This document shows, piece after piece, positions 45,223-56,044 of a DNA stretch of 64,000 nt. Under the pieces are notes generated by a model, which saw only the letters and a list, made by a program, of their open reading frames with translations, did no database searches and had not been told where the DNA came from. Numbering within the stretch: position 1 is the stretch's first letter; every line of letters begins with the position of its first letter. The DNA is from Bicyclus anynana (Eukaryota; Arthropoda; Insecta; Lepidoptera; Nymphalidae): contig NC_069108.1 of NCBI RefSeq assembly GCF_947172395.1, positions 8,009,068 to 8,073,067 of the forward strand, given 5' to 3'. The position numbers and the translations under genes were made by a program.

Positions 45223-45418
45223 GCCGCGCGGTTTTACCCACGTGCTTGCCGTTCCCGTAGGAATACGGGGATAATATATATTCTATAGCCTTCCTCGATA
45301 AATGAGCTATCTAATACTGAAAGATTTTTTCAAATCGAATCAGTAGTTCCTGAGATTAGCGCGTTCAATCAAACAAACAAACAAACAAACTCTTTAGCTT
45401 TATAATATTAGTATAGAT
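45223..45418 (-). mobile_element. Short Helitron-like element, reverse
   Basis: AGCTGACGCCGCGCGGTTTT to TATAATATTAGTATAG. Confidence 0.83.
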
Positions 45419-45724
45419 TTATGTTTTTCACAGACCCGCGGGGTTTGTGAAAAACTAAAATCCACACGGACAAAGTCGCAGACGTCCGCTAGTATTATTG
45501 CGGGCGGCTTGCGGTATCTAACTAAATGCAAGTCAGAGCTAGCTATACGCATAGTTTTAGTGTTTCATTAAGGGATTAACCAGATTAACTGAAACCCCAT
45601 TATAGACTTCCGCATCGTCTAGTTCCACTAGCTAGAGAATAAAAAACAGAATAAAAAAAACATTTGTCGACATTCTTTTTAAGTAGCCGGGACACACAGC
45701 CAGATGCTCCGCCTTATAGTAACA

Positions 45725-46345
45725 CTAGCTGACGCCGCGCGGTTTTACCCATGTGGTTCCAATTCCCGCATCGTATATATACAGTAGAACCCGTTTAATA
45801 CGATTTCGCAGGGACCCAACTGAAAACGCGTCTTAGACGCGAAAGCGTATTATACGGGATATGGGTGGGGATAGTGAAAAATATCTACCTAATAGGGACT
45901 ACCTAAATATGCTACTTAAAGTAATTACTTATTCTGGTATGACAAAAAGATTTTGATGCATTAGTAATTACGAAATTTTCAATAAAATTTTACTTTTGCA
46001 GTATTCAAAATTTTCAGTTTAGAATCGCATCATGTCAAGGGTCGTTTGCTGTCAGGGTCTTTCAGTTCTTTAAGATATCATGTATTAGTCTTGTCCTGCA
46101 ACCTTGTTTAAAGACCTTTATGATGTCCTGATCTATCTGTTGTAATTTATTTGTCGCATTTGGAATTACACGCGTGTGACATGTAGGCGTATTAAACGGG
46201 ATGACGAATCGTATTAAGCGTTAGGAAGTTTATGAAAACATGTCTCAAGTTATAGGGACTGTTGTAAAATGACGTATTATCGCGAGAAATCGTTTTAAGC
46301 GGGTTCTACTGTATAGTATCCCCGTATTCCTACGGGATATACGCT
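45725..46345 (-). mobile_element. Helitron-like element interrupted by a pogo-like MITE
   Basis: Left piece CTAGCTGACGCCGCGCGGTT to AATTCCCGCATCG; Helitron-type GTATCCCCGTATTCCTACGG resumes after the MITE, although its order does not fit a simple split. Confidence 0.55.
45782..46311. mobile_element. pogo/Tc1-like MITE with TA target duplication
   Basis: Termini CAGTAGAACCCGTTTAATAC and the inverse (TTTTAAGCGGGTTCTACTG), flanked on both sides by TA. 530 bp, no transposase. CAGTA(G/A)AACC ends are typical of the pogo group. Confidence 0.85.
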
Positions 46346-46875
46346 AACTATAGGCCTCATAAGAAGGCTGAGAGTCACACAGCGGGCGATGGAACGAGTT
46401 ATGTTAGGAGTATCTCTGCGTGATCGAATCAGAAATGAGGAGATCCGCAGAAGAACCAAAGTCACCGACATAGCTCAATGAGTTGCGAAGCTGAAGTGGG
46501 CGGGGCACATAGTTCGAAGAGCCGACGGACGTTGGGGTCCCAAAGTGCTGGAATGGCGACCCCGCACTAGTAAGCGCAGTGTTGGTCGACCCCCACCAGG
46601 TGGACTGACGACATCAAGCGAGTCGCAGACATTCGCTGGATGCAGGCGGCTCAGCATCGTGATGTTTGGAGGTGCCTACAAAAGGCCTATGTCCTGCAGT
46701 GGACTCCATCGGCTGATATGACGAAGATGATGATGACGATGTTTAACAAGGTACGAGTTAGAACATCAAGCAAGTCGCAGGTATTCGCTGGATGCAGATG
46801 GCTCAGTATCGCGATGTTTGGAAGTCCCTACAAAAGGCCTATGTCCTGCAGTGGACTCCATCGGCTGATATGATG
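46340..46875 (+). pseudogene. LINE RT C-terminal fragment with duplicated tail
   Basis: Broken frames read LRRLRVTQRAMERVMLGVSL, RDRIRNEEIRRRTKVTDIAQ, then a stop and VAKLKWAGHIVRRADGRWGP, the standard end of an insect RTE-like LINE RT. The 3' tail (AAAGGCCTATGTCCTGCAGT) occurs twice, at 46680 and 46827. A stop and frameshifts make it dead. Confidence 0.83.
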
Positions 46876-46926
46876 ATTCCTAGGGGCACGGGAAGTGCGT
46901 CAGCTTGTACAGGGCGGTGTACTGAC

Positions 46927-47036
46927 CCACACTCATCCGCCGCTGCTCGTGGTGGTGCGGGTGACGCTTAGCGGGCGCGGGCGGCGGCGAGTTGGCCACG
47001 CACGCCTCCTTGGGGCTGCCGGCGCTGCTGCCATCG
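46927..47036 (-). CDS. RNF44: RNF38/44-family gene, exon 1 of those found (internal)
   Basis: The acceptor is a TTGTTGTTGTTGCAG tract and the donor is GTCAGT. The exon opens with the third base of a split codon and ends with the first base of a Gly codon. It encodes 36 full residues, DGSSAGSPKEACVANSPPPA and onward through KRHPHHHEQRRMSV: hydrophilic, Pro/His-rich, predicted disordered. No ATG in this frame lies upstream inside the exon, so the start codon is in an exon not identified. A LINE fragment begins about 45 bp beyond the donor. Confidence 0.75.
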
Positions 47037-47520
47037 CTGCAACAACAACAACAATGCTATCAGACAACAGTGACACACAGACCCCCATCCAGGGGATGAG
47101 CACAGGGCAGCAAAAATTACTTATTATTTGATGAGCCAACTATCATACTCGGTTAAAATTTAGTAAATTATGTAAAACACTACATAGTTTTTCATAGTAT
47201 TTTCGTAATTATGATCATCTAACAAAGTTATTTCAACGAAATGATCTTGGCTACGTCATTTTACACCATATGTACATCTAGTTACTGTGCTGTGATAGCC
47301 CAGTGAGCGGAAAAATAGCTCACAACGCGTTGGGGTCACAGTAAAACATCCACATGGCGACATTCGTGTAATGGCTCTAATGAAAACGCGCACGACGTGT
47401 TGTGGCAGTCACAGAAAGACCAAATAGTGAAATTTGTGTCGTGGCTATGCTATTCGAACACAAGGAGACATGAGCTCAGCAGTGAGATGAATATGGGTTA
47501 ATAGTGATGATGATGATCCT

Positions 47521-47627
47521 GTATAAATCCAGTCAAGCGAAAGCTTCTTAACATGTTGGTCCAAGCTTTTCGCTATAACATCATTGACTGATACTACTAT
47601 CGGAACAATAACAACCATTGCTTGCAT
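47521..47627 (-). pseudogene. LINE C-terminal remnant (IVPIVVSVN type), copy 1
   Basis: MQAMVVIVPIVVSVNDVIAK then SLDQHVKKLSLDWI matches the fragment at 50736-50912. Confidence 0.7.
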
Positions 47628-47811
47628 GTCTGAGTTATTAACAATAATGACACTAAGTCAAAATTTTAAATTTGAAAATTAGAAATTCAAACATTTTCAT
47701 TGTTCATTTCAATGTCAAAATGCCCGTGGGAATACACGATGTAATAAACATTTTGAGGATTCGAGTGTGGTATAGTCGGATTCTCAAAATGTTTGTATGC
47801 GTTATGTATAT

Positions 47812-47965
47812 GACCTCTGCCACCGATTCCGAAAGGTGTGGATTTGAATCCGGTCCGGGGCGTGCTCCTCCAACTTTTCAGTTGTGTGCATTTAAAAAAA
47901 AAATATCACGTGTTCAAACGGTGAAGGAAAAACATCGTGAGGAAACCTGCATACCTGAGAATTTT
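47812..47965 (+). mobile_element. SINE family B, 5' half
   Basis: ATGACCTCTGCCACCGATTC to GAGGAAACCTGCATACCTGA; box B region GATTTGAATCC is slightly changed. Confidence 0.8.
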
Positions 47966-47977
47966 CTTTATTTTTAA

Positions 47978-48240
47978 CCGACTTCCAAAAAGGAGGAGGT
48001 TCTACGTTCGGCTGTATGTATGTTTTTTTTTTTTTTTTTTTTTTTTATGTATGTCCAGCGATAATTCCGTCATTTGTGAGCCGATTTTGAAAATTCTTTT
48101 TTTGTTTTGAAGGGTTTGATTCCAGGGTGGTCCCATTTTTTTCATGTCAGGATCTGATGATGGCATCCTGGAGAAATCGAGGGGAACTTTCGAAAATCGT
48201 ATAGACGGCTAGTGCGTTTGTTAGTGTTTCCATAAGGTAA
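47978..48240 (+). repeat. Interspersed repeat starting ACCGACTTCC
   Basis: ACCGACTTCCAAAAAGGAGG, a long T tract at 48027-48046, then GGATCTGATGATGGCATCCT and CGAGGGGAACTTTCGAAAAT, which also occur in reverse near 41530-41575. Confidence 0.7.
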
Positions 48241-48360
48241 TTTAAACCACTACAATTTTATGAAGGTCTGGAGTTGGTCTGATGATGGAGCCGATACACA
48301 GACGATGGAACTCGTTAACGATTTACAGCAGGTACCTTTTGTTTGGGCTTGATTTATTTG

Positions 48361-48830
48361 TATTGATGAGAACTTTCCACCTAGATGGGTTGTGACTGTA
48401 TTAAGGGTCTGATGATGAAGACGAAGGAGAGTTAAGAGAACTACTCAACGGTTCACAGTAGCTACCTTGTGTTTGGACTTGATAAATTTGTATTGATGAG
48501 AACTTTCCACCTAGATGGGTTGTGACTGTATTAGGGGTCTGGTTATGGAGATGAAGGAGAGTTAAGGGAACTCCTCGACGGTTCACAGTAGCTACCTTGT
48601 GTTTTGACTTGATAATTTTGTATTGATGAGAACTTTCCACCTGGATAGATTGTGACTGTATTAGGGGTCTGGTGACGGAGATGAAGGAGAGTTAAGGGAA
48701 CTCCTCGACGGTTCACAGTAGCTACCTTGTGTTTGAACTTGATAAATTTTATATTGATGAGAACCTTCCACCCATATGGATTGTGAGTGCACAGGGGGTC
48801 TAGTGATGAAGACGGAGGACAGTCACCTTT
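48361..48830. repeat. 130-bp tandem repeat, about 3.5 units
   Basis: TATTGATGAGAACTTTCCAC recurs at about 48362, 48492, 48622 and 48753, with GGAGAGTTAAG and GGTTCACAGTAGCTACCTTG in between. The unit length equals that of the array at 17459, but the sequences are unrelated. Confidence 0.9.
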
Positions 48831-49009
48831 CATGTTTTTCTGAATATTCATATTACGTGAAGGGGGAGTGAAATTTTGTATATGAGTTAAGGTAGTATTT
48901 TTAAAATTGGAATTGTAGGACTTAGATACTTATCATAAGAAAATAACGTTTCAACTAATTGCTCATTAATTTTTATTCACACTCAGTAGGTGTGCTAACA
49001 CTAAAAATT

Positions 49010-49312
49010 AAAAAATAAAAATTTTAATAAAAAAAATTCAACCGACTTCCAACTAAAAAGCAAAAAATAACATCTTACCTACATGCTACCTTCTGATCAG
49101 TTTGAAGGCGGTGCCAAGCCAGTGATGTTTTAATTCAAGCGTATAAATTACACAATTTCTGTGGTTCTTTCAGAAACGGCTTTAATTAAAACATGTCACT
49201 GGATTGGCACCGCCTTCAAACTGATCAGAAGGTAGCATGTAGGTAAGATGTTATTTTTTGCTTTTTAGTTGGAAGTCGGTTGAATTTTTTTTATTAAAAT
49301 TTTTATCTACAT
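49010..49312. mobile_element. Fold-back element, family G, copy 2
   Basis: Near-perfect arms of about 130 bp (AACCGACTTCCAACTAAAAA, CTACCTTCTGATCAGTTTGA) around a spacer of about 40 bp. Confidence 0.93.
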
Positions 49313-49560
49313 GTGTGAAGTCTGCTTATCCGCATTGGGACAGCTTGATGAACTATTAGCCTAACCTCTCTCGTTGTGAGAGGAGACTCGTGCTCAACAG
49401 TGAGCCGAATATGGGTTGAAGGAAAAACGTCGTGTGACAACCATTCTTGAATCTCCACGTCAAGTCAGCCGCATTGGGTCAGCTTGATGAACTATTACCC
49501 TAACCTCTCTAATTCTGAGAGGAGACTTGAGCTCAGCATTGAGCCGAATATGGGTTGATA
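49312..49560 (+). mobile_element. SINE family B tails, two partial units
   Basis: GAGGAGACTCGTGCTCAACA and GAGCCGAATATGGGTTGA occur twice. Related to the satellite at 56571. Confidence 0.75.
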
Positions 49561-49616
49561 ATGAAAATGAAATTTATTCGTACCATTTAAGTAAATACAT
49601 ATGTCAGACGGTCTCG

Positions 49617-49644
49617 ATGATGATGATGATGATGATGATGATGT
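49617..49644 (+). repeat. GAT microsatellite
   Basis: About nine GAT units. Confidence 0.95.
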
Positions 49645-49955
49645 ATGTTTGTATGTAATGCATTTTCCAAGGTACTCAATGGTTTCCAAGCTAACAAAAT
49701 CGCAGGCTTAAACTAGTCTTACAACAATTCAGTCAAGTTAAGCGCTTGTCAAAAACCTGGCCGCAAGCAACGGAACCTCTGCTGTAGACGGTATCGGCTA
49801 ATTTCCTCAGTTTTGGCACAGTTTCAACGGCGCAGCGGTTGGCAGGCGAACTTTAATATCTGCATTGCAAGCCGCGGCGCAGCGTCTAGCGCATCATGCG
49901 GATGTCGCCACCAACCGTACCGTCGCGTGCACAGGGATCTCAACTAGGGTAAGTA

Positions 49956-50268
49956 ATATTATAGGACTCCAAAAGTGATTACAAATATTAGAAAACTAAT
50001 GTCGAACAAAGGTTACGTTTCATAACACTTGTCAGGACAACTTAACAAATCAAACTGTAACTGGTGAGAATGACCTTGAGTGGAGTCACGCACTTGTGAA
50101 CGATGTGAGTAGGGTTAAAGGTACCTTTGACTGATATCAAACACTCCCCTTTTCCACTCGCTCTCACTCACCAAGTCATTCTCCCCGCCTATCCCAAGTA
50201 ACCCATAAAGAATTACACAACAAGAGATGTGGACGGCTCAAACGCCACGATCACACTGAAGCTAACAC
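49956..50268 (-). repeat. Interspersed repeat family C, copy 3
   Basis: TATTATAGGACTCC to GATCACACTGAAGC, reverse orientation. Forms an inverted pair with copy 4, about 730 bp away. Confidence 0.8.
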
Positions 50269-50735
50269 GAGATCGAGCGACCTCATATCCGTCACAGACT
50301 ACTATTTCCAACACTAAACGGCGATAACAGTAAGTAGAGTGTGTGGTTGTCGGTGTGACGACCTTATACATATAGCTGGAAAACAGTGGAGGTTCATGGC
50401 AAAGGTCAGAAATAAGTGGAAGGAATTGGGGGAGAGATTGAGAACTTAGTCTAATACTACAAAGAAAAATAAATAAATAAAACAATGTATTTCTAAAACT
50501 AACAAACTAAATAATGTAAACATTAAATGTACTAACACTAGATTTAAGAAAACTATTGCAGCACTAGAGTATAAGGAAAATAAAAGGCTTTTTTTTATTT
50601 CTCTCATTTATTTATTACTTATTTTTTTTTAATTTTTGACAATATAAGTATAAAATACAAAACATTATTAAAAATTTATAAAAAAAAAAATCACCCTCCC
50701 GCTGCGGGACATTTGAGTGCCCAAGCAACCGGTGG

Positions 50736-50912
50736 TCAGGGCTCCAGAGTGAGGAACCTCCTCACAATACGCGCCGTCTCAAGAATCACTGCCTTTTGTA
50801 TCCGACTCTTGATCCAACAGTTAAGCGAAAGCTTCTTAAGGTGTTGGTCGAAGCTTTTCGCTATAAGACCATTGACTGAAACAACTATCGGAACAATAAT
50901 AGTTGACTCAAC
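50736..50912 (-). pseudogene. LINE C-terminal remnant (IVPIVVSVN type), copy 2
   Basis: On the minus strand TIIVPIVVSVNGLIAKSFDQ, HLKKLSLNCWIKSRIQKAVI, LETARIVRRFLTLEP and a stop. This C-terminal block is one I recall from lepidopteran LINE proteins. No catalytic motif is present in the window. Confidence 0.75.
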
Positions 50913-51000
50913 AAAGGTTTTATTATTATTATTATAAGTAAGTAGAGAAAGTTTGCCTCCGAGAAAAGGTCTCTAAGGACTCATTCATCATTATCACCTG

Positions 51001-51335
51001 TTACCGCCGCGTTACAACGACATGCTTGCGGCTTCAGTGTGCTCGTGGCGTTCGAGCCGTCCACATCTCTTGTTGTGTAATTCTTTATGTGTTACTTGGT
51101 ATAGCCGGGGAGAGTGACTTGAATGGAAAAGGGGAGTGTTTGTATACAGTCAAAGGATCCTTTAACCCTACACACATCATTCACAAGTGCGTGACTCCAC
51201 TCAAGGTCATTCTCTGCCATTCTAGGGTCTTATTTTGGTTACAGTTTGATTTGTTAATTAAGTTGTCCTGACAAATGTTGTGAATCATAACCTTTGTTCG
51301 ACATTAGTTTTGTTATTTTTGTAATCACATTTAAG
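51001..51335 (+). repeat. Interspersed repeat family C, copy 4
   Basis: Longest copy: CCGCCGCGTTACAACGAC to AGTCCTATAATA. Confidence 0.82.
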
Positions 51336-52889
51336 TCCTATAATACACCATTCAGCTAAATTCTGATCGCTTATTGCTTTGATTTTGTAGGCACGTAATT
51401 AATAATAAAAAATCGTTTTATACTAATTACTATCGATAACTAGATCACGTTACCTTTCGATAACGAAAACCATTCCCATACATTTTTTTAATTTCCGAAG
51501 CGTTTTCGATTGTAGAAAGAGTATGCCACATCACCACATGGCCAAAGGCCTTTATTCAAGCCACTCAACATCCAACAAGTTCACGTGCCTGCAGCGCGAA
51601 CGGCAGGACATCCGATAAAACTGACCGTATGTTGAGCTTGTAGCTAGGTAACCAAGGGCCCTGGTGCGGATTGAACGAAGTTCGCTATCGCTATATAGAA
51701 ATCGCAATCGCAATTCTAGCATTAAATTGTCTCCTTTCATTGAGGCTATTCCGTTACGTTTTGTTTAACTCGCAAGAGGGGGTTTCAGATTCACCTCTAT
51801 CTTTATCGTTCTATAGTATTGTGTTAGACAGAGAGGTGTATTCGAAACTCACATTTGCAAGTTACAGAACAGTCCCGCAGTTCTCCAATGTCGTAACGCG
51901 AGGCGAACAAAGAAACGCGCCGTCAAGTAGACAAAGAAGCGAAGGCGTAGCGTGACGTCACGCATTGCGTCACGCAGCGCAGCGCAAGGCCTCCGCGCCG
52001 ACTCGATTTGCGATTATAATACTAGTATATTGCGTCTTCTAACTGAGCGCCATGTTATTGTATTATTTCATGGTTCCGTACAATGATTCTATCTAAACTT
52101 CATTTTTTTAGAATTGCAAAATTATGTAAACAAATATGGCCGTATTCATCACTGACATTAGTTGTGACGTCATCCTAGGGATGGGCCGTTGATGAACTAT
52201 ATCGAAAATTAACTACTACTAATCGAATTTTATATCAATTGTAAAAAAATCATTTTACTTAAAAACTCACTTCTAAGTTGGCAACACTAATCACACAGTC
52301 AAAATACGCGCGATATTAACTATCTACCTCTTTCTGTTGCATATTAATTAATACCTATCAAATAACATTTTTTTCACTTGTATCTGTTTGTTATAAATTA
52401 AAAGAGTACTAAAAAATTTAGGCAGTACTTGTTAACGCATTATCTTTTTTTAACATATAAGTACGTAACTAACTAAACAACGCTATGAAAAAATTACTTT
52501 ATTCAAATTACTCAATTACGATATCGATACTGAACGGAATACATTCGATATTTACAATCGGTAAATCATTCATTTTTAATCTGTGGTGACAATTTTATTT
52601 GGCACAACCTTAGAGAGACGAAACGTCAAATTTACATTTAAATGTAATCTGTGTGCATAATTTCGTGTTTAATTTCGTTTATTTCTAAAAATTTTGATTA
52701 AACCCTGTGTAAATTAAAAAAATGTTACGTTTGTGTGATTCTCCATAGGTGGAGGTGGATTTGTAAAGAACAAAGTGTTTGTGCGTGTTTGAATAGTTTG
52801 ATGGTTGTGAAAACTGTTATGAAAGTTTGGCATCGACAAAAGGGTTTGTTTATTTACCAAATAGCGCAATTCAATCTGGACATGGTATA
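51336..52889. other. Stretch with a CpG/CRE-rich patch, no assigned gene
   Basis: At 51945-51990 GCGTGACGTCACGC is followed by TGCGTCACGC repeats. At 52600-52640 is GAGACGAAACGTCAAATTT. Either could be a promoter; neither is tied to an exon. Confidence 0.4.
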
Positions 52890-52892
52890 TAC

Positions 52893-53286
52893 TAATCTAT
52901 ACTAATATTATAAAGCTGAAGAGTTTGTTTGTTTGCACGCGCTAATCTCAGGAACTACCGTTTCGATTTGAAAAATTATTTTAGTATTATATAGCCCATT
53001 TATCGAGGAATGCTATAGGCTATAGTTTATCTCCGTATTCCTACAGGAACGGGAACCATGCGGGTGAAACCGCGCGGCGTCTACTAGTTACACAATATAC
53101 AGGACTAGCTGACGCTGCGCGGTTTCACCCGCGTGGTTCCCGATCCCGTAAGAATACGGGTATAATGTATAAGCCTATAGCCTATATAGGCTATCTAAAA
53201 CTGAAAGAATTTTTTAAATCGGACCAGTAGTTCCTGAGATTAGCGCATTCAAACAAACTCTTCAGCTTTATAATATTAGTCTAGAT
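52893..53286. mobile_element. Two Helitron-like elements facing each other
   Basis: One runs + from 52893 to about 53090 (end GCGTCTACTAGT), the other − from 53104 (AGCTGACGCTGCGCGG) to 53286. Their 3' ends are about 14 bp apart. Confidence 0.83.
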
Positions 53287-53334
53287 AACTAGTATCTATT
53301 TCATAACAGAGTATAGACTAGGACTTGCCGTGAC

Positions 53335-53727
53335 GCCAAACTGTATAGTACCTATAGTTACCACCCTAACAGCAAAGACGTACCGCCAAGCGATTTAGCG
53401 TTCCGGTACGATGTCGTGTAGAAACCGAAAGGGGTGTGGATTTTCATCCTCCTCCTAACAAGTTAGCCCGCTTCCATCTTAGACTGCATCATCACTTACC
53501 ATCAGGTAAGATTGTAATCAAAGGCTAACTTGTAAAGAATATAAAAAAAATAAAAATAAAAATAAAAAATAATAAAAAAAAAATTGCGTTCCAGTACGAT
53601 GTCGTGTAGAAACAGAAAGAGGTGTGGATTTTCATCCTCCTCCTAACAAGCTATCCCGCTTCCATCTTAGATTGCATCATCACTTACCATCAGGTGAGAT
53701 TTTAATCAAGGGCTAACTTGTAAAGAA

Positions 53728-53765
<38 letters not shown>

Positions 53766-54075
53766 CGTTCCGGTACGATGTCGTGTAGAAACCGAAAGGT
53801 GTGTGGATTTTCATCCTCCTCCTAACAAGTAAACCCGCTTCCATGTTAGATTGCATAATCTCTTACCAGGTGAGATAGTAGTCAAGGGCTAACTTGTAAA
53901 GAATATAAAAAAAAAAAAAAATTGCGTTCCGGTACGATGTCGTGTAGAAACCGAAAGGTGTGTGGATTTTCATCCTCCTCCTAACAAGTTAGCCCGCTTC
54001 CATCTTAGATTGCATCATCACTTACCAGGTGAGATTGTAGTCAAGGGCTAACTTGTAAAGAATAAAAAAAAAATA
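53335..54075 (+). repeat. SINE A 3' body amplified in tandem, four units
   Basis: GCGTTCCGGTACGATGTCGT starts at about 53398, 53586 (one change), 53764 and 53927, each running through the SINE body to a poly(A) stretch of 9-31 bases. Only the first has the sequence upstream of that point. Confidence 0.92.
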
Positions 54076-54254
54076 GCCACAGAGACCAACTTGACCAAGT
54101 GAAGCACTTTCAAAAGTAGGTATTCGAGTAGGTATATTGAAAACGTTTTCTCTTTTGGATCCAGCGTTAGCAGTGAGCATGCTTTCACCCGCTTACATCA
54201 CCCGCGGAACGGGTCCGGGGTTCCGTGCTCGGTGACCGGTGAATGCCACCGACT

Positions 54255-54780
54255 GGCCGAGATCAACTTGCGTCAAAGCTTTGTGGACAGATCAACTCGC
54301 GTCAAATGTTGAGCTGTGTTGAGAGATCAACTCGCTTCAGATGTTGAGCTGTGTTGAGAGATCAACTCGCGTCAAATGTTGAGCTGATTCGAGAGATCAA
54401 CTCGCTTCAAATGTTGAGCTGTTTCGAGAGATCAACTCGCTTGAAATGCTTTTTTTTCAATTATTTACAGTTATTCTTTGACTACAACATCACCAGATAG
54501 TAAGTGATGGTGCAGTCTAAGATGAAAGCGGGTTAACTTGTTAGGAGGAGGATGAAAATCCACACCCCTTTTCGGTTTCTACACGACATTGTACCGGAAC
54601 GCTACGTCAAATGTTGAGCTGTGTTGAGAGATCAACTAGCGCCAAATATTGAGTTGCGTTGAGAGATCAACTCGCTTCAAATGTTGAGCTGTGTTGAGAG
54701 ATCAACTCGCTTCAAATGTTGAGCTCTGTAGGGAGAGATCAACTCGCTTTAAATGTTGAGCTGTGTGGAGAGAGATCGAT
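54255..54780 (+). repeat. 35-bp minisatellite split by a SINE fragment
   Basis: Units of GAGAGATCAACTCGCTTCAA + ATGTTGAGCTGTGTT. A reverse SINE A 3' fragment sits at 54442-54604. Confidence 0.92.
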
Positions 54781-54984
54781 GTGAAGAGATTACTGGAGCA
54801 ATCTGAACCTTTTCAAAATCTGAACATTTTCTTCGCGTACTAGTACGAGATCTGGTAAAAGTAATATACACCCTCATATGTTATTTATTATCCCCCAATG
54901 CTATAGGCTATATTTTATCCCTGTATTCCCACAGGATCAGGAGCTAAGCGGCTAAAACCTTGCGGCGTTTGCTAGTCTATAGTT

Positions 54985-55170
54985 ATAATAAAACTGGTCG
55001 AATTCTATACATTTATTGGCAATTTGAGATTTTACTTATACCATTTGTAACAACAAACGTTAGCGTGGAATAAAAAACGCCAGCGCCATCTAGAATCTAT
55101 ACTTATAATACGAATTCTGTACATTTTGTACATTCTGTACATTGAAGATATTTTGAAAATTTTTGTTGGG
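54985..55170 (+). repeat. Inverted-pair repeat, left copy
   Basis: CTGGTCGAATTCTATAC, AACAACAAACGTTAGCGTGG, CGCCATCTAGAATCTATACT and TGAAGATATTTTGAAAATTT are mirrored at 58140-58295. Confidence 0.8.
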
Positions 55171-55844
55171 GGGCATTATACATATAATCGATACTGAAGC
55201 TAAAAATATATTTTTTTTTCGATTTTTTATCTGTCTGTCTGTCTGTCCGTGTTTTTTGTTATTCGGGCATCACGCTGAAACTACAGAATACGGTTTAAGA
55301 CCATAATACGGAGAAGGTTATAGGATACTTTTTATTGCGAAAATAAAATGAGAAGGGGGTGATATAGGGGTTGTTTGTTTGTATGGAAAGTCCTTAATTT
55401 TTAGAGTTACAGTTTTAAAAATTTGTTCATAAATCATAAAAAAATACGAAATATAATGTAATTCAAAAATTTTTAAAATTCCACCCCTAAAGTGGTGAAA
55501 TAGGGCTTGAAAGTTTACATTGATAACCACGCGGACTAAGTCGCGAGACTATTTGATTGGAAGATTTAAATCAATCCTACCCTACCCCACCCATGAATCC
55601 AATCAACCATGCCCACTAGACAGTAACACAGCATTGCTGTGTATCCGCACAAACAAACAATGCGGTAGTACTTCCCCAGATGAGCTGTCACACACAACTC
55701 TACTACAAACATGAGATTTTACACTTTCACGTATAACGGTCCAGTCTTAAACTGGTTGACAGTTCAACTCTCTCTGGTACAAGTGTCCTGACATGTATAG
55801 TACGCGGCGTATAAGTTGGCATGCGCTAACATGCGATCGTCGTC

Positions 55845-55983
55845 GTCATCAACCCATATACGGCTCACTGCTGAGCTCGAGTCTCCTCTCAGTATGAGAG
55901 GGGTTAGGCCAATACTCCACCACGCTGGCCCAATGCGGATTGGCAGACTTCACACACGCAGAGAATTAAGAAATTCTCTGGCG
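55845..55983 (-). mobile_element. SINE family B, 3' part
   Basis: ATCAACCCATATACGGCTCA to AATTAAGAAATTCTCTGG. Confidence 0.8.
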
Positions 55984-56044
55984 TTAGCTCTGACGCCTTT
56001 GGACCTGGGAGAAGGCTCCCGGCCTTGTGATAATGTGAGGCCGG

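Larger units (their letters stand above)
7507..47036 (-). other. RNF44: RNF38/RNF44-family RING-H2 E3 ubiquitin ligase gene, span of recognised coding exons (5' end missing)
   Basis: Fifteen exons with AG acceptors and GT donors join in one frame to 570 codons plus a TGA stop. The protein is expected to act as a RING E3, bringing a ubiquitin-charged E2 to substrates. Order: a disordered region rich in His-Pro, Gly and Ala (residues 1-445), the family block with FLNLLAMFPLSPY and NYEALLSLAERLGEAKPRGL (about 446-512), then RING-H2 (about 518-559) and a short acidic tail. Exons 6 to 14 mostly begin and end at codon boundaries, so cassette skipping would keep the frame. The first exon found starts with one base of a split codon, so at least one 5' exon lies upstream. 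Introns range from about 0.5 to 15.4 kb. The family call is secure from the RING and preceding block; the exon list in the disordered half is inferred from splice sites and frame. Confidence 0.93.

Noticed and set aside
49740..49965. Possible plus-strand exon ending in GGGTAAGT
   Set aside because: Frames are broken by stops and a family C repeat starts immediately after; no matching acceptor exon found.
51671..51955. Plus-strand 94-codon frame (MNEVRYRYIEIAIAILALNC start)
   Set aside because: No recognised motif, no splice context, and repeat-like composition.
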